Under the pieces are notes generated by a model. It searched no databases. It saw nothing but the letters and a program-made list of their open reading frames with translations, and was not told the origin of the DNA. A stretch of 64,000 bases of DNA, taken from contig CAKTEH010000008.1 in NCBI GenBank assembly GCA_934546935.1, forward strand, positions 62,001 to 126,000. Reading direction: 5' to 3'. Shown here piece by piece: positions 42,626 through 50,988 of the stretch; within the stretch, counting starts at the first letter, position 1, and each line of letters opens with the position of its first letter. The position numbers and the translations under genes were made by a program. The DNA comes from an uncultured Eubacteriales bacterium. GTDB lineage: Bacteria; Bacillota; Clostridia; Oscillospirales; QAMX01.

Positions 42626-44479
42626 ATGTTGATTAAAAATATTGCTGACCTGAATGCCTGCCGTGAGCAGGCGCTGGAGCGTATGCACAATAAGCCGTAT
42701 GAAGTGCGCATCTGCGGCGGTACCGGCTGTACTTCGTCGAACAGCCGTGAGCTTGTTACGCTGATGAAAGAAGAAATTGCCCGCCACGGTATTGAAGACC
42801 GTGTCAACGTCGTGCAGACCGGCTGCTTCGGCCTGTGCGCGCTTGGCCCGATCGTGATCGTTTATCCGGAAGGCAGCTTCTATTGCAACTGTACGCCGGA
42901 TCATATCCGTGAAATCGTAGAAAAGCATTTAATTGGCGGCGAGCCGGTTAAGGAATACCTGTATAAAGAAACTGTCAAGGAAGACGGTACGACAACCGCT
43001 TATACGGATACGGCGTTTTATGCCAAGCAGACCCGCGTCGTGCTGCGCAACTGCGGACGTATTGCTCCGGATATTATTGATCATTACATAGCTATGGACG
43101 GGTATCAGGCCCTGGCGAAGGTCCTGACCTCTATGACCGGCGACGAGGTGATCGACTGTCTGAACAAATCCGGCCTTCGCGGCCGCGGCGGCGCAGGTTT
43201 CCCAACCGGCCGCAAATGGACGTTTACCAAGGCCGCAGCCGGCGACCAGAAATATGTCTGCTGCAATGCCGACGAAGGGGACCCGGGTGCGTTTATGGAT
43301 CGTTCCGTCCTTGAAGGCGATCCGCATGCCGTTTTGGAAGCAATGGCTATTGCCGGCTATACCATCGGTTCCAACCAGGGTTATATCTATGTCCGTGCGG
43401 AGTACCCGATTGCGGTTGAACATCTGAACATTGCAATTGCCCAGGCGCGTGAGTACGGCCTGCTCGGCAAGAATATCCTTGGCACAGGATTCGATTTTGA
43501 TATTGAACTGCGCCTGGGTTCCGGGGCGTTCGTCTGCGGTGAGGAGACGGCGCTGATGACTTCCATCGAAGGCCACCGCGGCGAACCGCGTCCGCGTCCG
43601 CCGTTCCCGGCCAACAAGGGCCTGTTTGCAAAGCCGACGCTTTTGAACAATGTTGAAACCTATGCCAATATCCCGCAGATCATCTTGCGCGGCGGCGAGT
43701 GGTTTGCCTCGATGGGTACCGCTACCTCCAAGGGTTCGAAGGTTTTTGCCCTCGGCGGCAAGATCAACCACACCGGCCTTGTCGAAGTTCCGATGGGTAC
43801 GACGCTGCGTGAGGTTATTGAGGAAATTGGCGGCGGCATTCCGAACGGCCGTAAGTTCAAGGCTGCGCAGACCGGCGGTCCTTCCGGCGGCTGTATCCCG
43901 GCTGAACACCTCGACACCCCGATCGACTATGACAACCTGATTGCCATCGGTGCTATGATGGGTTCCGGCGGACTGATTGTCATGGACGAAGATACCTGCA
44001 TGGTTGATATTGCCCGCTTCTTCCTTGACTTTACCGTTGACGAGAGCTGCGGCAAGTGTGCCGTCTGCCGTATTGGTACCAAGCGTCTGCTTGGCCTGCT
44101 GGATAAGATTATTGCCGGCAACGGCACGATGGAAGATCTCGATAAAATGGAAGAGCTGTGCTACCACCTCAAATCGAGTTCCCTTTGTGCCCTTGGACAG
44201 ACTGCGCCAAACCCGGTTTTGTCTACCATGAAGTTCTTCCGTGAAGAATATCTTGCCCATGTCGTCGATAAGGTTTGCCCGGCCGGAGTTTGTAAAAAGC
44301 TTGTCCGTTATGAAATTGTTGCGGATAAGTGCCGCGGCTGTACGGCCTGCGCCAGAGTCTGCCCGGTAGGGGCAATTTCCGGTTCGGTACGCAATCCGCA
44401 TACGATCGATACGACCAAATGTATTAAGTGCGGCGCCTGTATTGAAAAGTGTAAGTTCGGCGCTATCGTGAAGAAGTAA
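42626..44479 (+). CDS. NuoF-like flavoprotein subunit (HydB type)
   Basis: This 617-residue protein has an N-terminal [2Fe-2S] thioredoxin-like domain ('RICGGTGCTSSNSREL', 'VQTGCFGLCALGP'), the NADH/FMN core with 'LRGRGGAGFPTGRKW' and 'CNADEGDPGAFMDRS', a 4Fe-4S site 'SCGKCAVCRIGTKRL', and a C-terminal ferredoxin domain with two 4Fe-4S clusters ('CRGCTACARVCPVGA', 'CIKCGACIEKCKFGA'). That architecture is the HydB subunit of multimeric [FeFe]-hydrogenases. It follows the NuoE-like gene by 20 bases with AGGAGG. Confidence 0.95.
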   Translation: MLIKNIADLNACREQALERMHNKPYEVRICGGTGCTSSNSRELVTLMKEEIARHGIEDRVNVVQTGCFGLCALGPIVIVYPEGSFYCNCTPDHIREIVEKHLIGGEPVKEYLYKETVKEDGTTTAYTDTAFYAKQTRVVLRNCGRIAPDIIDHYIAMDGYQALAKVLTSMTGDEVIDCLNKSGLRGRGGAGFPTGRKWTFTKAAAGDQKYVCCNADEGDPGAFMDRSVLEGDPHAVLEAMAIAGYTIGSNQGYIYVRAEYPIAVEHLNIAIAQAREYGLLGKNILGTGFDFDIELRLGSGAFVCGEETALMTSIEGHRGEPRPRPPFPANKGLFAKPTLLNNVETYANIPQIILRGGEWFASMGTATSKGSKVFALGGKINHTGLVEVPMGTTLREVIEEIGGGIPNGRKFKAAQTGGPSGGCIPAEHLDTPIDYDNLIAIGAMMGSGGLIVMDEDTCMVDIARFFLDFTVDESCGKCAVCRIGTKRLLGLLDKIIAGNGTMEDLDKMEELCYHLKSSSLCALGQTAPNPVLSTMKFFREEYLAHVVDKVCPAGVCKKLVRYEIVADKCRGCTACARVCPVGAISGSVRNPHTIDTTKCIKCGACIEKCKFGAIVKK

Positions 44480-44496
44480 AAAGGAGAGCTTAAAGA

Positions 44497-46251
44497 ATGG
44501 ATACCGTTAGACTGAAAATAAACGGAATAGAAGTTGAGGCTCCCCAGGGCGCAACGATTATTGAAGCTGCGCGCCTTGCCGGCGTCCGCATTCCGACTTT
44601 ATGTTATTTAAAAGGTATTAATGCCATCGGCGCATGCCGTATCTGTCTGGTGGAAGGCACGGAAGGCGGCCGTCCAATGCGCGGCCTGGTTGCCGCCTGT
44701 GTTTACCCGGTCAGCGAAGGCATGGAGGTCTTTACCAATACCCCGAAAGTTATCCAGTCGAGAAAGAATACGCTTGAGCTGATTCTTTCCAACCACCGTA
44801 TGGACTGCCTGTCCTGCTCCCGCAACGGAAATTGCGAGCTGGCGGCTCTTGCGAAGGAATATGGTGTCGACCAGTACCGTTTCGGCGACGGCCGCGATAT
44901 TCCGGTGGCTCTCGACACTTCCAGCCCGCACCTTGTACGCGACAATTCAAAATGTATCCTCTGCCGCCGCTGTGTTGCAGTCTGCCGTCAGAACCAGTAT
45001 GTTGCGGTCATCGGGACAAATGAACGTGGATTTGCCACAAATATTGGCAGTGCATTTGATGTTAAGCTTGCCGAGACATCCTGCATTCACTGCGGCCAGT
45101 GTATCACGGTCTGCCCGACCGGAGCGCTGTCTGTAAAGGACGATACCGCCAAGGTCTGGGATGCGATCCACGATCCGTCCAAGCATGTTGTTGTCGGTCC
45201 TGCCCCGTCCGTGCGCGCTCAGCTGGGCGAGTGTTTCGGCGAAAAGATGGGAACCAATGTGGAAGGCAAGATGGTTGCAGCGCTGCGCCGTCTCGGCTTC
45301 GATAAGGTCTTTGATGTCGATACCGCTGCGGATATGACCATTATGGAAGAAGGCACCGAGCTGCTTGAACGTGTGAAAAACGGCGGTACGCTGCCGATGA
45401 TCACTTCCTGTTCCCCGGGCTGGGTTAAGTTCTGTGAGACCTATTATCCGGACTTTATCCCGAACCTTTCCTCCTGTAAATCCCCGCAGCAGATGTATGG
45501 CGCGCTGATGAAGACCTATTATGCGGAGAAAGAGGGCATTGACCCGAAGGACATATTTGTCGTTTCCGTTATGCCCTGTACCGCAAAGAAGTTTGAAATC
45601 GGCCGTGAGGACGAATCTGCTTCCGGTTATGCCGATATTGACGTTTCCATTACCACCGTCGAGCTTGCCAGCATGATCAAGCGTGCCGGCCTTGACTGGG
45701 ACAGCCTCCCGGATGAGGAGTTTGATCCGGCGTTCGGCTTGGGGACTGGCGCCGGCCATATCTTCGGCGCAACTGGCGGCGTCATGGAAGCGGCCCTGCG
45801 CACGGTTTACGAGGTTGTGACCGGCGAAACCGCGCCAGGCGTTGATTATAATGAAGTACGTGGTACTGAAGATATCAAGGAAGCGACCTATGATATCGGC
45901 GGCATGAAGGTCAATGTGGCTGTTACGTCCGGCCTTGCCAATGCGGCAAAACTGCTTGACAGTGTCCGTTCCGGTGAAAAGAATTACCACTTTATCGAAG
46001 TCATGTGCTGCCCCGGCGGTTGCGTCAACGGCGGCGGACAGCCGGATGTCCCGGGTTATGTTCGCAGCGCGGTGGATGTCCGTGCGCTGCGTGCGAAAGC
46101 CCTATATAAAGAGGATGAAGCTTCCGTCTACCGCAAGAGCCATGAAAATCCTGTTGTCAAGGAAATTTATAAATCTTACCTTGGCGAGCCGGGTAGTCAT
46201 AAGGCGCATGAAATCCTCCACACGACCTACGTTGCCCGCAAGAAATATTAA
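44497..46251 (+). CDS. hydA: [FeFe]-hydrogenase catalytic subunit HydA
   Basis: This 584-residue enzyme makes or consumes H2. Order of domains: plant-type [2Fe-2S] (residues 1-75), His-ligated 4Fe-4S region ('NHRMDCLSCSRNGNCELAA'), two 4Fe-4S clusters ('CILCRRCVAVC', 'CIHCGQCITVC'), then the H-cluster domain with 'TSCSPGWVKFCE' (L1), 'MPCTAKKFE' (L2), 'FGATGGVMEAALRT', and 'MCCPGGCVNGGGQ' (L3), and the small C-terminal domain. All H-cluster cysteines are present. It is the last gene of the operon; maturation genes HydEFG are not in the window. Confidence 0.97.
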   Translation: MDTVRLKINGIEVEAPQGATIIEAARLAGVRIPTLCYLKGINAIGACRICLVEGTEGGRPMRGLVAACVYPVSEGMEVFTNTPKVIQSRKNTLELILSNHRMDCLSCSRNGNCELAALAKEYGVDQYRFGDGRDIPVALDTSSPHLVRDNSKCILCRRCVAVCRQNQYVAVIGTNERGFATNIGSAFDVKLAETSCIHCGQCITVCPTGALSVKDDTAKVWDAIHDPSKHVVVGPAPSVRAQLGECFGEKMGTNVEGKMVAALRRLGFDKVFDVDTAADMTIMEEGTELLERVKNGGTLPMITSCSPGWVKFCETYYPDFIPNLSSCKSPQQMYGALMKTYYAEKEGIDPKDIFVVSVMPCTAKKFEIGREDESASGYADIDVSITTVELASMIKRAGLDWDSLPDEEFDPAFGLGTGAGHIFGATGGVMEAALRTVYEVVTGETAPGVDYNEVRGTEDIKEATYDIGGMKVNVAVTSGLANAAKLLDSVRSGEKNYHFIEVMCCPGGCVNGGGQPDVPGYVRSAVDVRALRAKALYKEDEASVYRKSHENPVVKEIYKSYLGEPGSHKAHEILHTTYVARKKY

Positions 46252-46272
46252 TTTTGTACAATCGTACAGTCC

Positions 46273-46315
46273 AACTGCCAGCTCCCGTTCTGGGGAGCTG
46301 GCAGTTAATATTTTT
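46273..46315 (+). terminator. terminator of the hydrogenase operon
   Basis: AACTGCCAGCTCCC pairs perfectly with its complement over a six-base loop and is followed by a T-run, 22 bases past the hydA stop. Confidence 0.9.
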
Positions 46316-46381
46316 ATACGGGCAAGCGGGTGTTTTGCGGTATATTTGCGTTTTTTGCTGCATACTGGATGGAAAACAGGG

Positions 46382-46409
46382 TTGACAAAGCGATAATTGC
46401 GCGTATAAT
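46382..46409 (+). promoter_or_regulatory. consensus promoter of the MATE gene
   Basis: TTGACA (46382-46387), a 16-base spacer and TATAAT (46404-46409). Confidence 0.75.
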
Positions 46410-46479
46410 AATATCATTTGACAATAAAGAGCTGAAAAAAGGTTTTCTTGGTTCCAGGCAGAAAATGTGAGGGTGTTTT

Positions 46480-47919
46480 ATGTCGTTTAAGGCAATATTT
46501 GCGCGCCGGGGCGCCCGCCGGAGCCTTGCGGCCCGCGCCAGCCGCGGCGCGGATTATAACTCAATTATTTCCGGTTCTATCTGGAAAAGCTTGGTGCTGT
46601 ATGCAATCCCAATTTGCCTGAGCACGTTGTTTCAGCAGTTTTATGCCACTGTGGATCTGGTAATCATTGGACAATACGCCGGGTCCGATGCGTTGGCGTC
46701 TGTTGGCGCGACAGGATCCATCACCAACCTGATGATCGGTTTTTTCATGGGCTTATCTACTGGCGCAGGCGTTGTAATTGCGCAGCATTATGGCGCAGGG
46801 GACATCCCGGGTATGCGTAAAAGCGTACATACCGCTGTAGCAATGGCGCTTACCGGCGGCCTGCTTTTGACGCTCGCCGGCGTTGCGCTGGCGCGTCCAT
46901 TGCTGAGTCTTATGGGGACGCCAGAGAATGTCCTTAACGGTGCGGTGCTGTATATGCGCATTATTTTCCTTGGTTCTGTGGGCAATATACTATATAATAT
47001 CGGCGCGGGGATTCTGCGTGCGGTCGGCGATTCCCGCCGTCCGTTTATTTATCTTGTCATCGGTACTTTTGCCAATATTGTGCTTGATCTGGTATTTGTG
47101 GCGCTGTTTAAATGGGGAATAGCCGGGGTTGGAATTGCAACCATTGTATCGCAGCTGATTACGGCGGTGCTGGCGGGTTATAACCTGCTGACGACTGGGG
47201 AGTTCCATCGTGTAATCCCGCGGGATATCCGTTTTCATATGGATAAGCTTTCCCAGATTGTGCGCATTGGGATTCCGGCCGGCCTTCAAAGTATGGTTAT
47301 TGCCCTGTCAAATGTTATAATTCAATCCAATATCAATACTTTTGGTTCGGCGGCAATTGCCGGTACTTCGGCGGCCTGGCGAATCGACGGCTTTGAAATG
47401 GTCCCACTGCAGTCGTTTGGCTTGGCGATGACGACTTTTTCCGGGCAGAACCTTGGTGCAGGGCAGGTGCAACGTGTGCGCCGCGCCACCCTTATTGGCT
47501 GTGCAATTTCCGGTCTGAGTACGATGCTGATTGGGGGTCTTGTGCTGCTGTTTGGCCGCTATATCATGATGTTGTTTACACAGGATGAAGCGGTTATTGA
47601 ATATGGGCTTATGATGGTCACCATTGTATCCTTATCCTATTGGATCTTTGCCATTTCCGAAATCCTGTCCGGCGTTATGCGCGGCGCGGGGTATACGATG
47701 TACCCGATGATTGCCTCGGTTGCCGGGATGTGCGGCGTCCGGGTAATCTGGATGTATACGGCGCTCCCGCTCGACCGAACCATGTTTATGCTTTATATGT
47801 GTTATCCGGTTTCCTGGGTCTGCGTATGTCTGCTGATGCTGGGCGGGTATATGAGCGGGCGCTGGTATAAGAAATACCGCGGTGCACGTGTGCAGGACGG
47901 GCCGGAGGGAAATGCCTAG
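46480..47919 (+). CDS. MATE-family multidrug/cation exporter
   Basis: This 479-residue protein has twelve hydrophobic segments in two matching halves, with the MATE landmarks 'PICLSTLFQQFYATVDLVI', 'GQYAGSDALASVGATGSI', 'GLSTGAGVVIAQHYGAGD' and, in the second half, 'SFGLAMTTFSGQNLGAGQ'. An Arg-rich extension of about 25 residues precedes the first helix. It likely exports organic cations or metabolites with Na+ or H+; substrate unknown. Confidence 0.92.
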   Translation: MSFKAIFARRGARRSLAARASRGADYNSIISGSIWKSLVLYAIPICLSTLFQQFYATVDLVIIGQYAGSDALASVGATGSITNLMIGFFMGLSTGAGVVIAQHYGAGDIPGMRKSVHTAVAMALTGGLLLTLAGVALARPLLSLMGTPENVLNGAVLYMRIIFLGSVGNILYNIGAGILRAVGDSRRPFIYLVIGTFANIVLDLVFVALFKWGIAGVGIATIVSQLITAVLAGYNLLTTGEFHRVIPRDIRFHMDKLSQIVRIGIPAGLQSMVIALSNVIIQSNINTFGSAAIAGTSAAWRIDGFEMVPLQSFGLAMTTFSGQNLGAGQVQRVRRATLIGCAISGLSTMLIGGLVLLFGRYIMMLFTQDEAVIEYGLMMVTIVSLSYWIFAISEILSGVMRGAGYTMYPMIASVAGMCGVRVIWMYTALPLDRTMFMLYMCYPVSWVCVCLLMLGGYMSGRWYKKYRGARVQDGPEGNA

Positions 47920-47959
47920 TTCAGCCCAGCTGCATGGCTGCTGTGAAAGGAGAGTGCGG

Positions 47960-48535
47960 ATGCACCATTTTTTTGCATATTTGTTCCGGATGAAAAATAT
48001 TAAGCGTTGGGGGCTGATGCGCTCCCTGCGCGAGGAGGATCTTGAGCAGCACAGCCTGGAGGTTGCGATGCTTGCCCATGCACTGGCATTGATCCGCAGG
48101 GATGTTTTTGGGGACACCGGGTGCAATCCGGAGCATGTGGCAGTGACGGCGATGTTCCATGACGCGTCGGAAATTCTGACAGGGGATATGCCGACGCCGG
48201 TTAAATATATGACTTCCGGGTTTACTGGTGCTTATCGGGAAATTGAAAAAAGCGCCAATAAAACGCTGCTGGCTTTTCTGCCGGAAATGCTTCGGCCGGA
48301 GTATGAAAAACTCTTCGATCATGAGGCCGATGCACAGACCTATCGTCTGGTTAAGGCAGCTGACAGGCTTGCTGCGTATATCAAGTGTGTTGAAGAGCTT
48401 TCCGCAGGAAATACAGAGTTTGCCCTTGCCGCCCGGCAGACAAAGGCGTCTTTGGACGCAATGCAGATGCAGGAACTGGACTATTTCCGCGATATGTTCC
48501 TGCCGTCGTTCTCTTTGACGCTGGATGAAATGTAA
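47960..48535 (+). CDS. YfbR-type HD-domain 5'-deoxynucleotidase
   Basis: The 191-residue protein matches the YfbR family: 'MRSLREEDLEQHSLEVAML' (metal His), 'VTAMFHDASEILTGDMPTPVK' with the HD pair, and 'LVKAADRLAAYIKCVEE' with the last metal Asp. It removes phosphate from deoxynucleoside monophosphates. GAAAGGAGAG precedes the ATG at 47960; it lies 40 bases after the MATE gene and may share its transcript. Confidence 0.9.
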   Translation: MHHFFAYLFRMKNIKRWGLMRSLREEDLEQHSLEVAMLAHALALIRRDVFGDTGCNPEHVAVTAMFHDASEILTGDMPTPVKYMTSGFTGAYREIEKSANKTLLAFLPEMLRPEYEKLFDHEADAQTYRLVKAADRLAAYIKCVEELSAGNTEFALAARQTKASLDAMQMQELDYFRDMFLPSFSLTLDEM

Positions 48536-48627
48536 ATTGCCTGGCGTGCTTTTTCCCTGCATATGCAGAACCGAAGAAAAAGTATTGGAAATATAAGTTG
48601 CAGCGGCGCGATATAAGAAAAAACCGC

Positions 48628-48656
48628 TTGACAAATTTCTGTATATCGGATATAAT
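48628..48656 (+). promoter_or_regulatory. perfect-consensus tRNA promoter
   Basis: TTGACA (48628-48633), 17 bases, TATAAT (48651-48656), 20 bases before the tRNA. Confidence 0.92.
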
Positions 48657-48676
48657 AAATGCTGTCGTCAAGATTT

Positions 48677-48759
48677 GCGGTCATGGCGGAATAGGCAGAC
48701 GCGTACGTTTGAGGGGCGTATGGGCAACCGTCCGGGTTCAAGTCCCGGTGACCGCACCA
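48677..48759 (+). tRNA. tRNA-Leu (anticodon GAG)
   Basis: The cloverleaf is complete: acceptor GCGGTCA with TGACCGC, D-arm with GGCGGAATAGGCAGAC, anticodon stem TACGT/GCGTA around loop TTGAGGG (anticodon GAG), a long variable arm typical of class II tRNAs, T-arm CCGGG-TTCAAGT-CCCGG, and an encoded CCA end. Confidence 0.96.
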
Positions 48760-48760
48760 G

Positions 48761-48820
48761 ACAGTGTGATCGTTTGGGTACGAGGGTATCCGAAGCAATC
48801 ACACTGTTTTTTCTTTTTTG
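48761..48820 (+). terminator. terminator of the tRNA gene
   Basis: ACAGTGTGAT (48761-48770) pairs with ATCACACTGT (48798-48807) and is followed by two T-runs. Confidence 0.88.
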
Positions 48821-48903
48821 GAATGCAGTGGGTAGAAAGCACTGCAAAGTTGTGCTATAATACGCTTGGATTGATACGGAAGGCCGGAGAATGGAGAGGC
48901 GCT

Positions 48904-49308
48904 ATGGGAGTTGTATTCAAGGACGGCAAAACATTTACAGAAGAGCAGTTGCAAAGATTATTTTTGTCTGTAAGCTGGGAGTCCGGAAAATATCCCGGGA
49001 AGCTTGTACGGGCGATGCGCAATTCCACACATGTAATCTCCGCTTGGGAAGGCGATAAGCTGATTGGGCTGATACGGGCGCTTGATGACGGTGAAACGGT
49101 TGCGTTTTTGCATTATCTTCTGGTAGATCCTGCGTATCAGGGGCATCATATCGGCGACGAGCTGATGAGAAGGATGATGAGCCGGTTTGAAAATCATTTG
49201 TATGTCAAAATTATCCCCTCTGACCCGAAGACGATTGCATTTTATGAACGGTATGGGTTCCGGAGATATGACAATTATTCGGCAATGGTTGTCAAACATT
49301 TCTCATAA
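48904..49308 (+). CDS. GNAT-family N-acetyltransferase
   Basis: This 134-residue acetyltransferase shows 'FLHYLLVDPAYQGHHIGDEL' (acetyl-CoA motif A) and 'IPSDPKTIAFYERYGFRRYD' (motif B), typical of small single-domain GNATs. GGAGAGGC precedes the ATG. A TATAAT about 45 bases upstream (48849-48854) may belong to its promoter. Substrate unknown. Confidence 0.88.
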   Translation: MGVVFKDGKTFTEEQLQRLFLSVSWESGKYPGKLVRAMRNSTHVISAWEGDKLIGLIRALDDGETVAFLHYLLVDPAYQGHHIGDELMRRMMSRFENHLYVKIIPSDPKTIAFYERYGFRRYDNYSAMVVKHFS

Positions 49309-49366
49309 TCATACGGATTCACCGCTTTGTGCCAACGGTGGCATACATTGGCAAACCGTATGATTT
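49306..49366 (+). repeat. long imperfect hairpin after the GNAT gene
   Basis: AATCATACGG near 49313 pairs with CCGTATGATT near 49357; a smaller GCCAA/TTGGC hairpin lies within. No T-run follows. It may be a terminator variant or a structured mRNA end. Confidence 0.4.
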
Positions 49367-49439
49367 ATAGAACAAAAAAGCGGTTGTCTTTAATGCCTTC
49401 GTATGTATAACCGTAAACGCCTGTTTGAGGGAAAATAAG

Positions 49440-49472
49440 ACGCAGGGCAGGATTATACATCCTGCCCTGCGT
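49440..49472. terminator. perfect 14-bp hairpin
   Basis: ACGCAGGGCAGGAT and its complement flank a five-base loop; only a short T-rich tail follows on either strand. Confidence 0.55.
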
Positions 49473-49861
49473 TTGCTGTATCTGAAAAATCTTTGCAAGT
49501 GCGCTTACATGGAATATGGAAGCCTGTATTTTCGATAGGGCTTTTCTGGTATTTCCGTGGACTCCGAAAGTATTGTATACCGGAATCCGGGATTCATCTC
49601 GGGAAAGACACGCCAAGGGAAGCTGAACATTCTGTACGCTTGTCACTAAGAATGCTTTTGGCAGAAATATAGACCGGACGCGCTTTATACTTTAAGGCGC
49701 GTCCGGCTTTTACGATTTTGAAGCCGCCGTTTTCAAGGTGTATTCTCCGTTTACAAACTGCATGCCAGCACGGCTTTTTGTAGCAGCGCTTATTGAAAAA
49801 ACGGTAAACCTTTATCCCAATCCAAATGGGATATGGACATTTTTTGGACGTTCCCCGTATT
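49473..49861. other. intergenic, no supported gene
   Basis: About 390 bases that contain one GC-rich hairpin (49674-49706, followed by TTTT on the plus strand). Minus-strand open frames overlapping here have no ribosome-binding site or recognisable product. Confidence 0.5.
49674..49712 (+). terminator. hairpin with short T-run
   Basis: CCGGACGCGC pairs with GCGCGTCCGG over a 13-base loop and is followed by CTTTTAC. Confidence 0.6.
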
Positions 49862-50959
49862 TTAATCGTCTTTGGTCTGATTGAGCAGCCAGGACATAAC
49901 ACCATACTCATTCTTGTAAGTCGGCACCCAGCTTGCGTGGTTTTCGCTGAAAAGCCGCGGATACGGCAGATCCGGCGTGATGGCGATATCATACTTCTCA
50001 AGCTCTTCCGGTGAAAACAGCGTCAAATGCGCGTTGTTGTTGCCGTGATCGCGGAGATACATCACCGCGTCCACAAGATACTTGTGGCGGTAAAGCGTAT
50101 GGTCGATATACGCCGAAGTGACCCACACCGGACGGCGGATCGACTTGAGGATCGAGAAAGTCTCCGGCGTCATTGTCGGGCAGACGGGAACCGCGGCGGC
50201 AAAGAGGTCGGAGCCGACCGACATGGCGCGGATAGTCCCTGCGCCGCCCATGGACATACCGGTGACATAGATACGCTTTCCATCCACCTTCCCCTCCGCG
50301 ACCATGCGGCGGATGATGTCGAGCACAAGGGCGATATAGTCCCTGCTCCAGCCGTAACCCGGCACATTGTTTGCATCGCTGCCTGCAAAGCTGCGGTTCA
50401 TGTTCATCTTGCTCATATCACGGCGCGCTTCGACCGCCATCGGCGCCATGACATAAATGTCTGGATAGTCCTCGGCGAAGTTTACCGGGCCATAGTCCGT
50501 GGCGATGTGCTTCTGGTTGTCGCGCTCGCCCTCGTGACCGCCGTTGCCGCCGCCGTGAAGGAAAAGGATCATCGGGCGCGGACCGGAGGCCTCCGGCGTA
50601 TACAGGCGGTACATGACGCGCCCTTCCTCGAGCCTGGCGAATTTATCGTCCATCGTCCTCGTGTGGATGACGAACGCACTGCGGGCAATGCGCCGGTCGC
50701 CGGCAACCAGCGTAAAGTCGGCGCGGGTTGTGGCGGGAATGATCGTGACCTTTAAAACGCCGTTATCGAGCGCCACATCCGTCACATCGCCGGGCGCGGC
50801 GCCGCGCGTCTCCTTCAGGTAACGGATACGATCCGTTTCAACAGCCGGGCCTTCCAGGTAAACCGATTCCTTCGCGGGCGCTTCGCCCTCCCACGGGAGC
50901 TCAAAGCGGGACACCTCCTGCCCCGTCAGGCCGATGAATGCATATGCTGAAAATTCCAT
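49862..50959 (-). CDS. alpha/beta-hydrolase esterase (feruloyl/acetyl esterase type)
   Basis: This 365-residue protein has an N-terminal beta-rich domain of about 120 residues and a C-terminal alpha/beta-hydrolase domain: 'RPMILFLHGGGNGGHEG' (oxyanion loop), the nucleophile elbow 'YVTGMSMGGAGTIRAM' (Ser near residue 235) and a late His in 'ENHASWVPTY'. This is the PHB-depolymerase/carbohydrate-esterase-1-like group that frees phenolic or acetyl esters from plant sugars. There is no signal peptide. GAAAGGAG precedes the ATG at 50959. It lies 29 bases downstream of another esterase gene. Confidence 0.85.
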   Translation of the reverse strand: MEFSAYAFIGLTGQEVSRFELPWEGEAPAKESVYLEGPAVETDRIRYLKETRGAAPGDVTDVALDNGVLKVTIIPATTRADFTLVAGDRRIARSAFVIHTRTMDDKFARLEEGRVMYRLYTPEASGPRPMILFLHGGGNGGHEGERDNQKHIATDYGPVNFAEDYPDIYVMAPMAVEARRDMSKMNMNRSFAGSDANNVPGYGWSRDYIALVLDIIRRMVAEGKVDGKRIYVTGMSMGGAGTIRAMSVGSDLFAAAVPVCPTMTPETFSILKSIRRPVWVTSAYIDHTLYRHKYLVDAVMYLRDHGNNNAHLTLFSPEELEKYDIAITPDLPYPRLFSENHASWVPTYKNEYGVMSWLLNQTKDD

Positions 50960-50988
50960 CTTTCTTTCTCCTTTCATGATACGATTTC

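Noticed and set aside
42929..44401. A 490-codon minus-strand open frame opposite the NuoF-like gene
   Set aside because: It is antisense to a gene with all cofactor motifs and has no start signal of its own.
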